Program-made: the position numbers and the translations under genes | Source of the DNA: PALSA-911 sp963743035 | GTDB lineage: Bacteria; Pseudomonadota; Alphaproteobacteria; Acetobacterales; Acetobacteraceae | DNA length: 64,000 nt | Assembly: GCA_963743035.1 (NCBI GenBank) | Contig: CAVUOB010000018.1 | Span: 496,001 to 560,000 of the forward strand | Reading direction: 5' to 3' | The notes under the pieces: model-generated | The model's input: only the letters and a program-made list of their open reading frames with translations | Told to the model about the DNA's origin: nothing | Database searches by the model: none | In this document: in pieces, positions 1-8,955 of the stretch | How the letters are laid out: the number at the start of each line of letters is the position of its first letter | Numbering within the stretch: position 1 is the first letter of the stretch

Positions 1-49
1 GCGCACAGGGATCGCCCGGGGGGGTATCCAGGTTGATTTTTTCAGGCAT
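1..49 (-). CDS. Start of a divergent gene, possibly pyridoxamine 5'-phosphate oxidase
   Basis: A minus-strand ATG at 49-47 opens a frame that runs off the left edge of the window; only the first 16 residues (MPEKINLDTPPGDPCA) are visible. The short stretch GDPCA followed by the edge resembles the DPFALF-type start of PdxH proteins, and pdxH is a frequent neighbour of fabI in alphaproteobacteria, so PdxH is a guess from context. It is transcribed away from fabI, so the 297 bp between them should hold both promoters. Identity is not proven by what is seen. Confidence 0.35.
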   Translation of the reverse strand, partial: MPEKINLDTPPGDPCA

Positions 50-346
50 TGATCGATCCTTTACGTCGGCGCAGTGTGACTGGAACCGGCAAGCGCATAC
101 CAGACCGGGCGCGTCGCGCCCAGGATGAGGCATCCAGGAGCCGGAGGGACGGTCGGCGAGTAGGGGCGGACAAGACGGGCAGACAGAACGGGGCACGGAA
201 CGAGGCACGCAACACGGGCGCCGGAAGGTCCCGGCAGGAAGCGGCGGTATGGGAGCATCCCGCCTCGCCTCTTGCCCGGGCAAGCCGGGCTGTGCCACGA
301 CGCCCCCCTAGTTTACGCAGAACCGACGCGTTTGAGGATTTCCCCA

Positions 347-1192
347 ATGGCCGATAGCGACACCACCATAGCCCCAGCCACTGGCAACCTGCTGCAGGGC
401 AAGCGCGGCCTGGTGATGGGCGTGGCCAATGACCGCTCGCTGGCCTGGGGCATCGCCGCCGCCTGTGCCGCCCAGGGGGCGGAACTGGCGTTCACCTTCA
501 TGGGCGACGCGCTGGAGCGGCGGGTGCGCCCGCTGGCGGAAAGCGTGGGCTCGGAACTGCTGCTCCCCTGCGATGTGGCCGACGATGCCAGCATCGATGC
601 CGCCTTCGCCGGCCTTGGCGAACATTGGGACGGGCTCGATTTCCTGGTGCATGCGATCGGCTTCGCCGACAAGGCGTATCTGCGCGGCCGGTACCTGGAT
701 ACCCCGCGCGACGTGTTCCTGCAGGCGCTGGACATCTCCGCCTATTCCTTCGCCGCGGTCTGCCAACGGGCGGTGCCGATGATGAAGCGCGGCGGGTCGT
801 TGCTGACGCTGACCTATCTCGGTGCCGAGCGCGTGGTGCCGCACTATAACGTGATGGGCGTGGCCAAGGCGGCGCTGGAGGCCTCCGTGCGCTATCTGGC
901 GGCCGATCTGGGCCCGGACGGGATCCGGGTGAACGCCATCAGCGCCGGGCCGATCAAGACGCTGGCGGCCAGCGGCATCGGCGATTTCCGCTACATCCTG
1001 CGCTGGAACCAGCTGAACGCGCCGATGGAGCGCAACGTGACCATCGAGGATGTCGGCGGCGCCGGGCTGTACCTGCTGTCGGACCTGGCTTCCGGCGTGA
1101 CCGGGGAGGTTCACCATGTCGATTGCGGCTACCATCTGGTGGGGATGAAGAACCCGAATGCGCCGGACATCGCCACGGCCGGCGAGGGTTAG
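347..1192 (+). CDS. fabI: Enoyl-[acyl-carrier-protein] reductase (NADH)
   Basis: Catalyses the last reduction of each fatty-acid elongation cycle (trans-2-enoyl-ACP to acyl-ACP, NADH-dependent) in the cytosol. The 281-residue protein has the FabI-type nucleotide loop GVANDRSLAWG at residues 25-35 and the catalytic pair Tyr167-x6-Lys174 (YNVMGVAK), preceded by the TYLGAERV segment typical of FabI. I chose ATG 347 because GAGGA lies 8 bases upstream and the protein then has normal family length; the open frame extends upstream to 272 but that part is not FabI-like. It is followed 24 bp downstream by aroC, a common alphaproteobacterial arrangement. FabI is the target of triclosan-type inhibitors in other bacteria. 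Confidence 0.96.
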   Translation: MADSDTTIAPATGNLLQGKRGLVMGVANDRSLAWGIAAACAAQGAELAFTFMGDALERRVRPLAESVGSELLLPCDVADDASIDAAFAGLGEHWDGLDFLVHAIGFADKAYLRGRYLDTPRDVFLQALDISAYSFAAVCQRAVPMMKRGGSLLTLTYLGAERVVPHYNVMGVAKAALEASVRYLAADLGPDGIRVNAISAGPIKTLAASGIGDFRYILRWNQLNAPMERNVTIEDVGGAGLYLLSDLASGVTGEVHHVDCGYHLVGMKNPNAPDIATAGEG

Positions 1193-1215
1193 CCATTCCC
1201 GCATGAGCGTGCCGC

Positions 1216-2321
1216 ATGTCGCATAACAGCTTCGGCCATCTGTTCCGCGTTACCACCTGGGGCGAAAGCCACGGCCCGGCGATCGGCTGCGTGGTGGATG
1301 GCTGCCCGCCGCGCATCCCGCTGACCGAGGCCGATATCCAGCCCTGGCTGGACCGGCGCCGCCCCGGCCAATCCAAGTTCACCACCCAGCGCCAGGAACC
1401 CGACGCGGTACAGATCCTGTCCGGCGTGTTCGAGGGCATGACCACCGGCACGCCGATCGCGCTGGTGATCGAGAATGTCGATCAGCGCTCGAAGGATTAC
1501 GGCGAGATCGCCCAGCGCTTCCGCCCCGGCCATGCCGACCTCGACCTATGAGCTGAAATACGGCATCCGCGACTATCGCGGCGGCGGGCGCAGCTCGGCG
1601 CGCGAGACGGCGATGCGGGTGGCCGCCGGCGCGATCGCGCGCAAGGTGCTGGGGACCGGCATGCGCATCCGCGGCGCGCTGGTGCAGATCGGGCCGCACC
1701 GCATCGATCGGTCCCGCTGGGACTGGAAGGTGGTGGACGAAAACCCGTTCTTCTGCCCGGACCCGGTGACCGCCACGCGCTGGGAAGAGTACCTCGATCA
1801 GGTGCGGAAGGCCGGGTCCTCGGCCGGCGCGGTGATCGAGGTGGTGGCGGAGGGCGTGCCGCCGGGCCTGGGCGCGCCGATCTACGCCAAGCTGGACGCC
1901 GAGCTGGCCGGAGCACTGATGTCCATCAACGCCGTGAAGGGCGTGGAGATCGGCGAGGGGTTCGAGGCCGCCGCGCTGAGCGGGGAAGAGAACGCCGACG
2001 AGATGCGCATGCGGGATGGCGAGGTGCAGTTCCTCGCCAACCACGCCGGCGGCATCCTGGGCGGCATCTCCACGGGACAGCCGATCGTGGCGCGCTTCGC
2101 GGTCAAGCCGACCAGTTCCATCCTGACGCCGCGCCGCGCGGTGGACCGCCAGGGCGCGGAGGTGGAGGTGATGACCAAGGGCCGGCACGACCCCTGCGTC
2201 GGCATCCGCGCCGTGCCGGTGGGCGAGGCGATGCTGGCGCTGCGTGCTGGCCGACCATCTGCTGCGCCATCGCGCGCAGAACCCGGACGCCCCCACCCAC
2301 CCGCATCTGCCGCGGAACTGA
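1216..2321 (+). CDS. aroC: Chorismate synthase, interrupted by two +1 frameshifts
   Basis: Converts 5-enolpyruvylshikimate-3-phosphate to chorismate, the branch point to aromatic amino acids and folate. The first frame reads from ATG 1216 (MSHNSFGHLFRVTTWGESHG, the family start) to FRPGHAD, then an extra base near 1540 shifts the frame; the conserved TYELKYGIRDYRGGGRSSA follows in the next frame. A second extra base at about 2240 (GEAMLA then CVLADHLLRHRAQ) shifts it again, ending at TGA 2319-2321. Removing both bases gives one continuous 367-residue frame, the usual AroC length, with all conserved blocks. As written the gene would give only a 111-residue fragment. I judge sequence error more likely than true inactivation. 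Confidence 0.9.
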
Positions 2322-2415
2322 CGCACCGGCTTCCGGCCTGAAACCCGGTGGCTTGCGCCGGGCGGGCAGCGGGGACATCGTCCCGGCAGGGGAAACGATC
2401 CGGGGCGAGGTTTGC

Positions 2416-4842
2416 GTGCCATTGACATCGTTGCGCGTGGTGGAGGTGGGCTGCATGCCCGCAGGGGCCTATTGCGCCCGCCTGCTGGCGGATTTCGGCG
2501 CGGAGGTGATCCGGATCGAGCCGCCTGGCGGCGATCCGGCGCGCCGCCAGGCGCCGCTGATCGAGGGCGACGGCGAGCCGGTGGGTGCCTGGTTCGGCTA
2601 CCTGAATTTCGGCAAATCGAGCCTGGTGCTCGATCCCGCCCGGGCGGATGACAGGGCGCGGCTGGCCGCGCTGATCGGCGCCGCCGATGTCTGCATCGAC
2701 GCCATGGGTGCCGCGCAGGGCTGGGGAAGCGTCCTGGCCGAGGCGGAAGCGGCGGCGGGCGCGCGGGTCCATGCGGCGATGAGCTGGTTCGGGCGCAGCG
2801 GCCCGTATCGGGACCACGCCGGCAGCGATGCGGTGTGCCGGGCGCTGGCGGGGATGACCAAGCTGGTGGGGCCCGAGGACGGACCGCCGCTGAACGCGCC
2901 GGACTACCACGCCGGCATCATCGGCGGGCTGGCCGGGTTCTCCGCCGTGCTGGCGGCGCTGCATGCGCGGGGCGTCAGCGGGACCGGCCGGGTGCTGGAT
3001 CTGAGCGTGCAGGAGGCCTGCATCGCGCTGGTCGACCTGCCGGCCTCCAAATCCTGGGCGCGCGGCGCCGGCTACAGGCGGGAAGGGATCAACCGGTTTC
3101 CGCCGACCTTCCCGGTGGGCATCTATGCGACCGCCGAGGGCTGGCTGGGCGCGACGCTGGTGACGCCGGCGCAATGGCGCGGCTTCTGCCGGATGCTCGG
3201 GCTGTTCGACCTCGCCGACGACCCCGGGCTGGTGACGAGCGTCGAGCGGCTGCCGCGGGCCGCGGAGATCGAGGCGCGGATCGCGCCGAAGCTGCTGGAA
3301 CGCCCGGCCCGGGAATGGTTCCGGCTGGGTCTGGAGCTGCGGCTGCCGCTGGTGGAGGTGCCGGATCTGGACCAGGCGCTGCAGAGCGTGGTGTTTCGCG
3401 ATCGCGGGGCGATCGTTCCGGTGCGGCTGGGTGGGCGCACGGTGGAGGCGCCGGCGCCGCCGATGCGCCTGACCGTGACGCCGCCGCGCCGCGGCGGGGA
3501 GGTGCCCGCCTTGGGTTCCGCCTTGGGTTCTGGGCGCGCCGCTTTCGCTGGCAGCCGGCTGGCTGTGCCGGCGCCGGGCGCCGGTGCCGCCGGTCTGCCG
3601 CTGCAGGGCGTGCGGGTCATCGATCTGTCGATGGGCTGGGCGGGGCCGCTTTGCACGCGGCATCTGGCCGATCTCGGCGCCGACGTCGTGAAGGTGGAGG
3701 CGTGCCGGTATCCGGATTGGTGGCGCGGCACGGATACGCGCCCGGCGGCGCTGGAACAGCGATTGTATGAAAAGACCGGCCGGTTCAACGCGCTGAACCG
3801 CAACAAACGGGGCATCAGCCTGGACCTGACCTCGGCGGACGGGGTGCGCATCCTGAAGGCGCTGGTGGCGAAGGCGGATGCGGTGGTGGAGAATTATTCC
3901 ACCGGCGTGCTGCCCAAGCTCGGGCTGGATTATCCGCGGCTGCGCGAGGTGAACCCGTCTCTGGTGATGGTCTCGATGTCCGCGTTCGGCGCAGGCGGGC
4001 TGGGGGCGGCGGAGGACTGGAAGGAATGCCGGGCCTATGGCTCCACGCTGGAGCAGGGCTCGGGCCTGCCGCTGCTGGTCGGGCGGGAAGGCGATCCGCC
4101 GGTGATGGGCAATTCCGCGTTCGGGGATGCGATCGGCGGCTACAATGCGCTGGCCTCGCTGCTGGCGGCCTTGTTTCATCGGCAACGCACCGGGCAGGGC
4201 CAGCATATCGACCTGTCGCAGGTGGAATGCATGCTGGTGATGACCGCGCCCTGGATGATGGCCCGCTCCGCCGGCGCCGCGGTGCCGGGGCGGGACGGCA
4301 ACCGGCATCCGCATTTCGTCCCGCAGGGCGCGTTCCGCTGTGCCGGGGAGGATGCGTGGGTGATGCTGACGGTGACCGACGATCGCATGTGGCAGCATCT
4401 GTGCCGGCGAATCGGCCGGCCGGACCTGGCGGAGAACCCAAAGCTGGCCCATGCGGCGGGCAGGCGGCAGCGGATCGAGGAGATCGAGGCGGCGATCGGC
4501 CACTGGACCGGCGCGCGGGACCCCGACACGGCGATGGCGGAGCTGCAGGCCTCCGGCGTGGCGGCCGGCGTCGTGCGCGGGCCGTACGAATTGCTGGAGG
4601 ACCCGCATCTGGCCGCGCGCGGCTTCTACCGGATGGTGGAGCGCAGCTTCGTCGGGGTTCATCCGCAACCCTCGGCGGGATGGCGGGAAGGGGACGCGCC
4701 CTATCCGGTGCGCTGGCCGTCGCCGACATTGGGCCAGTTCAATGCGGAGGTGCTGGGCGAACTGGCCGGCCTGGACGCCGCGGAACTGGCCCGGCTCGAG
4801 GCGGCCGGCGTGATCGGGACCGAGGTAACGGCTACTCCGTAG
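2416..4842 (+). CDS. Tandem CaiB/BaiF-type CoA-transferase (two fused domains)
   Basis: An 808-residue protein made of two consecutive class III CoA-transferase domains (roughly residues 1-370 and 395-808). Each begins with the family pattern hydrophobic strand-GxxxGPxxxRxLADxGAEVxxxE (LLADFGAEVIRIEPPGGDP; HLADLGADVVKVEA). Each has the Asp-containing loop followed by GG (NAPDYHAGIIGG; FGDAIGGY), the position of the catalytic aspartate in this family, and the GxGxxxDLSxxE segment (GRVLDLSVQE; GQHIDLSQVE). Such enzymes move CoA between carboxylic acids; the substrate cannot be told. GTG 2416 is chosen because GAGG precedes it by 5 bases and the N-terminus then matches the family; an upstream in-frame start at 2353 is possible. 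Its 3' end overlaps the convergent thioesterase gene by 11 bp. Confidence 0.88.
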   Translation: MPLTSLRVVEVGCMPAGAYCARLLADFGAEVIRIEPPGGDPARRQAPLIEGDGEPVGAWFGYLNFGKSSLVLDPARADDRARLAALIGAADVCIDAMGAAQGWGSVLAEAEAAAGARVHAAMSWFGRSGPYRDHAGSDAVCRALAGMTKLVGPEDGPPLNAPDYHAGIIGGLAGFSAVLAALHARGVSGTGRVLDLSVQEACIALVDLPASKSWARGAGYRREGINRFPPTFPVGIYATAEGWLGATLVTPAQWRGFCRMLGLFDLADDPGLVTSVERLPRAAEIEARIAPKLLERPAREWFRLGLELRLPLVEVPDLDQALQSVVFRDRGAIVPVRLGGRTVEAPAPPMRLTVTPPRRGGEVPALGSALGSGRAAFAGSRLAVPAPGAGAAGLPLQGVRVIDLSMGWAGPLCTRHLADLGADVVKVEACRYPDWWRGTDTRPAALEQRLYEKTGRFNALNRNKRGISLDLTSADGVRILKALVAKADAVVENYSTGVLPKLGLDYPRLREVNPSLVMVSMSAFGAGGLGAAEDWKECRAYGSTLEQGSGLPLLVGREGDPPVMGNSAFGDAIGGYNALASLLAALFHRQRTGQGQHIDLSQVECMLVMTAPWMMARSAGAAVPGRDGNRHPHFVPQGAFRCAGEDAWVMLTVTDDRMWQHLCRRIGRPDLAENPKLAHAAGRRQRIEEIEAAIGHWTGARDPDTAMAELQASGVAAGVVRGPYELLEDPHLAARGFYRMVERSFVGVHPQPSAGWREGDAPYPVRWPSPTLGQFNAEVLGELAGLDAAELARLEAAGVIGTEVTATP

Positions 4843-5221
4843 GCACCGGCCGCGGCGTGCCCGTCTCGTCCACGGCGACCATGACGAATTCCGCGGCGGT
4901 CACCTTGTGCCGCTCCCCAAGTCCGCGCGGGAGTGCCCAGGCCTCCACCGCGAGCGACATCGAGGTGCGGCCCACGCGGATCACCTCGGTGTAGACGCAG
5001 ACCACGTCGCCGACCTTCACCGGACGCAGGAAGCTCAGATGCGAGACCGCGGCGGTGGCCGTGCGCCCCTTGGCGCGCGCGGCCGCCGCCGTGCCGGCCG
5101 CCAGGTCCATCAGCGCCATGATCCAGCCGCCGAAGATGTCCCCCGCGGGGTTGGTGTCGGCGGGCATGGCCACGGTGCGCAGCGCGAGCTCGCCGCGGGG
5201 TTGGGTGTCATCGATTTCCAT
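4832..5221 (-). CDS. Acyl-CoA thioesterase, YciA/hotdog family
   Basis: A 129-residue single hotdog-domain protein. The N-terminal LRTVAMPADTNPAGDIFGGW with the Asn-Pro-xGDIFGG turn and a following Met-Asp-Leu-Ala helix is the YciA/BFIT acyl-CoA hydrolase signature; the strand-rich second half (FLRPVKVGDVVCVYTEV) is also typical. It should hydrolyse acyl-CoA to free acid and CoA in the cytosol. A GAAGG sequence sits just upstream of the ATG. It converges with, and overlaps by 11 bp, the CoA-transferase gene, which may be functionally related. Upstream (5222-5431) is the promoter side and the left junction of the tRNA-Phe element. Confidence 0.87.
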   Translation of the reverse strand: MEIDDTQPRGELALRTVAMPADTNPAGDIFGGWIMALMDLAAGTAAAARAKGRTATAAVSHLSFLRPVKVGDVVCVYTEVIRVGRTSMSLAVEAWALPRGLGERHKVTAAEFVMVAVDETGTPRPVPTE

Positions 5222-5431
5222 GGATGCCTTCGCTCAGATGAGGTTGTCCGGTTTCCCAGGACGTTCCACGGCTCGGGCCGCTTCGCTTTCGTCCGTGCCG
5301 CATGTGGCACGGGAAACCCGAAATCGCGCAACCCGGATTTGCATTGGGCCCGCAAGACGGACCCGCGATACGGACCCTGAGGAGGGGCCGCCGGTCCGAT
5401 GCTTATGCCGGTGCGTTTCCATCGGATGAAA

Positions 5432-5448
5432 ATGGTGCCCAGGGGCGG
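5432..5448. other. attL core
   Basis: Exact 17-bp copy of the sequence at 15235-15251, which overlaps the tRNA-Phe 3' end including CCA. Bases on either side differ between the two copies (A versus T before, C versus A after), so the identity is limited to this core, as expected for a site-specific recombination duplicate. Confidence 0.9.
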
Positions 5449-5633
5449 CCCCCAAAAGGACCGATAGAGCAGCCAGTTAAGGCGACGTGGGATAGGCAAT
5501 CGGACGCCCCTTTTACTACGGATTTTCAAGGTGGTGTCCCACCATCGCAGGCTAGCCACGTTTCTTATCAGGGCGCGGAGGAAGAATACCCTTCATCTCC
5601 CCAGCCAAGCAATGTCCGTGGCGGTGCCCTGTC

Positions 5634-6716
5634 ATGACACCTGAAACCCGCTTGCTTGATCTGATCGACAGCGATCCCCGCGCCGCATATCTGCCGCCTG
5701 GCACCTTGATGGTCTGGGTGAGGCTGGCGCGTCTTATGGACAAGCTCGGCTCGCCTACGGAGTTCCGCTTCACCGGCACGATGCGCGGCGTGGGCGACCT
5801 GGCGTGTTGGCTCCGGTTGTCAGAGGCCGAGACATCCAGCCATCTCGCTTTCTTGGTAGCCGCGGGTGCGCTGACCGAGGTTGCGGACGGCTTCGACCTG
5901 CCCGAGTGGGCTGCACCTCCCAACCTCAAGGCTCGCGCCGCCCGGGAGAATGGGAGGAAAGGTGGCCGGCCAGCTCGGCGCGACGGGACCGGCCAACGGA
6001 CGATATTGCTGCCGATCACTGGCGGCCGGGATTCGACTTCGGCTGCGATCCCCAGAGCATCACCGACACTCCAAGCATCACCGATAACCCAAGATGCCGT
6101 GGGTTTTGGCGCCGGAGCATCACCCTCTTCTTCTGCTTCTACTTCCAGTTCAAAAAAAGCTAAGCAAGCAGCGGCTGAGGAAGGCTGGGCTACAGGCGGC
6201 CTGATCCGTCACATGGCGGGGGAGATAGGCGCCATCCTGGAGATGACCGAGGCCGCCAGCCTGTCCTGGAGAAGCCTGCGCTACGTCAGGGGCTGGCAGC
6301 GGCTCGGCGTTGATTTCGACTGGCTGAAGGGGCTCGCAGAAGCGAAGATTGCTCTGGAAGGGACGCCCATCATGACGGGCTTCGGGTGGTTCAACGAGGC
6401 CGTCATCGATCATTGGAGCAGGCAGGAGCAAGACAACCAGGCCATAGATGCTCTGAAGCGCTCTGCTGTGAAGCAGCCAGCGCACCCGCGACAGGCTGCC
6501 CGCGCCGCCCAACCGGCTGATCGGCATGCGCCTGTGGACCACAGGACCGAGGAAGAAGCGGCGGCTGATCGCCACTGGGCGGACGATTTGAACCAGTGGT
6601 CGAATGATGGCTGCTATGGCACCGCGCCTGGAGATCGGCTGTCCTATCGACGCTGGTATGCCGAAGGCAAGCGGGGCCCGGCGCCGCGCCAATCGAGACG
6701 GGATCTCGCGGCATGA
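5634..6716 (+). CDS. Phage/satellite replication-type protein (N-terminal winged-helix-like)
   Basis: A 360-residue protein of unknown exact function. The N-terminal 120 residues contain helices typical of a DNA-binding replication organiser (RFTGTMRGVGDLACWLRLSE, SHLAFLVAAGALTEV). A Ser/Ala/Lys-rich linker follows at about residues 160-180 (locally AT-rich), then a second helical domain. This layout is seen in phage replication-initiation proteins that recruit helicase, but no helicase or primase motif is present. It is the first gene after attL and its stop overlaps the next start (ATGA), so it heads an operon with the 54-residue ORF and the HNH gene. Replication role is inferred from architecture and position only. 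Confidence 0.6.
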   Translation: MTPETRLLDLIDSDPRAAYLPPGTLMVWVRLARLMDKLGSPTEFRFTGTMRGVGDLACWLRLSEAETSSHLAFLVAAGALTEVADGFDLPEWAAPPNLKARAARENGRKGGRPARRDGTGQRTILLPITGGRDSTSAAIPRASPTLQASPITQDAVGFGAGASPSSSASTSSSKKAKQAAAEEGWATGGLIRHMAGEIGAILEMTEAASLSWRSLRYVRGWQRLGVDFDWLKGLAEAKIALEGTPIMTGFGWFNEAVIDHWSRQEQDNQAIDALKRSAVKQPAHPRQAARAAQPADRHAPVDHRTEEEAAADRHWADDLNQWSNDGCYGTAPGDRLSYRRWYAEGKRGPAPRQSRRDLAA

Positions 6717-6877
6717 CGCCCGCCTTGTCCATCACGCCCGACGTGCTGCTGGCGATCGCGGGCTCGGTCTCGCGCCTTTGCCCCGACAGCCGCCGACCTG
6801 AGCGGTTCCACGAGGAGAAGAGCGAAGTGGCGGACCAGCTGCGCCGCCTGGCACGCGAGCTGGAGCGAACCCGATGA
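6713..6877 (+). CDS. 54-residue element protein of unknown function
   Basis: The start ATG overlaps the stop of the preceding gene (ATGA at 6713-6716) and its stop TGA overlaps the ATG of the HNH gene (6874-6877), so it is translationally coupled on both sides. That is good evidence that this short frame is real. The protein begins MTPALSITPDVLLAIAGSVS and ends in a charged amphipathic helix (SEVADQLRRLARELERTR). No family is recognised; size and position between replication and terminase genes would suit a small DNA-binding or packaging accessory protein, but that is a guess. Confidence 0.6.
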   Translation: MTPALSITPDVLLAIAGSVSRLCPDSRRPERFHEEKSEVADQLRRLARELERTR

Positions 6878-7300
6878 GCGATCCCTTCTACCGCAGCAAG
6901 GCATGGCACCGGCTGCGCTGCATCGTGCTGGAGCGCGATCCGGTCTGCGCCTCCCGGCTGCGGCCAGCGCAGTGTGGCGGTGGATCACATCATCGAACGC
7001 GCGCGCGGCGGGCCGGATCACGAAAGCAACCTGCGCGGACTGTGCACCCAATGCCACAACGCAAGACGGCGCGGCCGGGAGCCGAGGGCAACGGGCTGCG
7101 ACGCCGACGGCACCCCGCGCGACCTAACCCATTGGTGGAACAGAGAAAATCTCTCAGGGCTGGGAAGCGCAGACCGCGTTAGGGGATCGGACAGAGTTAG
7201 TTCACAAAAATCGGCGGAATTCCGCCAAAAACCCGGCTTCAACGAGGAAGCGACCCAAAACGCACCATGCTTGAACCGCATGGCTCCGGAAACCGACTGA
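6874..7300 (+). CDS. HNH endonuclease, terminase-associated, with a +1 frameshift
   Basis: Reads MSDPFYRSKAWHRLRCIVLE then RDPVCA in the first frame; an extra base near 6952 shifts to PGCGQRSVAVDHIIERARGG and LCTQCHNARR. Joined, this is a 141-residue HNH nuclease with zinc-binding CxxxxC and CxxC pairs, the His of VDHI and the Asn of the ESNL segment. HNH proteins encoded next to large terminase take part in DNA packaging in HK97-like phages and in satellites. The gene is coupled at both ends: ATGA with the 54-residue ORF and TGATG with terminase at 7298-7302. The frameshift is probably a sequence error, since both halves are well conserved. Confidence 0.82.
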
Positions 7301-8955
7301 TGGGCCGCCGGGGACCGGGCGCGAAGCCGGTAAGCCAGACCCGCGAGATCGCACCGCTTCCGCTGTTCGGAGACAGGCCCGATCCCCGCGGGACCGACCG
7401 CAAGCCCCGGTCAAAGCGCCGGCTGCGTGGCGGCAAGCGGGCCGACGCGATGATTGCCTGGATCGAGGCGCGGACGATCACCAGCGGCATGCACGCGGGC
7501 CGCAAGTTCAAGCTGCGCGGATGGCAAAAGACCATCGTCCGCGACCTCTACGCCACCGACGATGCCGGCCGTCGCCTCGTGCGCCAGGCGCTGATCACCA
7601 TGCCGCGCAAGAACGGCAAGACCCAGCTCGCCGCCGCGCTGGCGCTGGGGCACCTTGCCGGCCCCGAGGCCGAGCAGCGCGGCCAGGTCTACTCGGCCGC
7701 CGCCGACCGCAATCAGGCCGCCCTGATCTTCAGCGAGATGAAGGCGTTCGTCCTGGGCGACCCCGAGCTGAGCAAGCGCATCATCATCCGCGAATTCGCC
7801 AAGCAGATGGAGGATGAACCGACCGCCAGCATCTACCAGGCGCTGTCATCCGACGCGAAGAAGGCGCACGGCCTGTCCCCCAGCTTCTTCATCGCCGACG
7901 AGCTGGCGCAGTGGCCGAACAGGGAGCTATTGGACAATCTGATGACTGGCACCGGCGCCCGTGCCGAACCGCTGGGCGTGGTGATCAGCACGCAATCGGC
8001 CGATCCTTTCCACGTCATGAGCGAACTGGTCCGCTACGGCCAGCAGGTGCTCGCCGGTGACATCATCGACCCTACCTTCAGCGCCCATATCTTCTCCGCG
8101 CCCGACGATGCCGACCCCTGGAGCCCGGAGACCTGGGCGGCCTGCAACCCGGCGCTGGGCGACTTCCGCAGCCTGGAGGAACTGCGCACCACGGCAGAGC
8201 AGGCACAGCGCATCCCCGCCCGCGAGGCCGTTTTCCGCAACCTGTACCTCAACCAGGCCGTGGAACCCGATGAGCGTTTCATCCATGGCCGCGATTGGGA
8301 CGCGCTGGCCGTGCCGTTCGATCCGGCCGATTTGCGCGGCCAGCGCTGCATCGCCGGGCTGGATCTGGGTAGCGCCAGCGACCTCACCGGGCTCGCCCTA
8401 TGGTTCCCCGACGCCGATCGGCTGCTGACCTGGGGCTTCATCCCCGCCGGCCAGTTGGAGGCCAAGGAACGGACCGACAGGGCACCCTATCGGCAATGGC
8501 TGGAGAGCGGGCACTTGATCGCCACTCCCGGCCGGGCGATTGGCAAGGGCTGGGTGGCGCACAAGCTGCGCGAGCTGGCTGCCGAATACGAGCTGGAGGC
8601 CGTCGCCTTCGACAGGTGGGCCTTCAAGGACCTGGAAGTGATCTGCGACCAGGAGGGCATAGTCCTGCCCTTCGTGCCGCATGGCCAGGGCTTCAAGGAC
8701 ATGGGGCCATCGGTCGAGGAATTCGAACGACTGGTGCTCGATGGCCGGCTGCATCACGGCGGTAATCCGCTGCTGCGCTGGTGTCTGTCCAATGCGGCGG
8801 TGGTCAACGATCCGGCCGGCGCCCGGAAGTTGGCGAAGGACCGCAGCCGAGGCCGCATCGATCCACTGATTGCCGCCGTGATGGCCGTTGGTCAGGCAGC
8901 CCGTCAGCCGGCGGCGCCGACGTTCAGTTTCACGGGCTTTCTAAATGTGGGGTAA
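7300..8955 (+). CDS. Phage terminase large subunit
   Basis: ATP-driven DNA-packaging motor and nuclease of 551 residues. Visible are the adenine-binding region (KLRGWQKTIVRDLY), a Walker A variant in MPRKNGKTQLAAALALG, a Walker B ending in Asp-Glu (FFIADELAQW), and the RNase H-like nuclease domain starting CIAGLDLGSASDLTGLALWF with a C-terminal Asp in GRIDPLIAAVMA. This is the HK97/lambdoid Terminase_1 type. ATG 7300 is chosen because it overlaps the HNH stop (TGATG); an earlier in-frame start at 7267 lies inside the HNH gene. The frame is intact, in contrast to most of its neighbours. No adjacent small terminase is recognised. Confidence 0.92.
   Translation: MGRRGPGAKPVSQTREIAPLPLFGDRPDPRGTDRKPRSKRRLRGGKRADAMIAWIEARTITSGMHAGRKFKLRGWQKTIVRDLYATDDAGRRLVRQALITMPRKNGKTQLAAALALGHLAGPEAEQRGQVYSAAADRNQAALIFSEMKAFVLGDPELSKRIIIREFAKQMEDEPTASIYQALSSDAKKAHGLSPSFFIADELAQWPNRELLDNLMTGTGARAEPLGVVISTQSADPFHVMSELVRYGQQVLAGDIIDPTFSAHIFSAPDDADPWSPETWAACNPALGDFRSLEELRTTAEQAQRIPAREAVFRNLYLNQAVEPDERFIHGRDWDALAVPFDPADLRGQRCIAGLDLGSASDLTGLALWFPDADRLLTWGFIPAGQLEAKERTDRAPYRQWLESGHLIATPGRAIGKGWVAHKLRELAAEYELEAVAFDRWAFKDLEVICDQEGIVLPFVPHGQGFKDMGPSVEEFERLVLDGRLHHGGNPLLRWCLSNAAVVNDPAGARKLAKDRSRGRIDPLIAAVMAVGQAARQPAAPTFSFTGFLNVG

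Noticed and set aside
1882..4668. Very long open frame (928 residues) on the minus strand opposite the CoA-transferase gene
   Set aside because: It is an antisense shadow produced by high GC at third codon positions; the translation is low-complexity Arg/Ala/His/Pro with no family motif, while the plus strand encodes a clear two-domain enzyme.
5302..5637. 111-residue frame crossing attL and ending with ATGA on the replication-type gene
   Set aside because: It starts in chromosomal DNA and continues into the element, so it could exist only by chance after integration; no ribosome site or family pattern.
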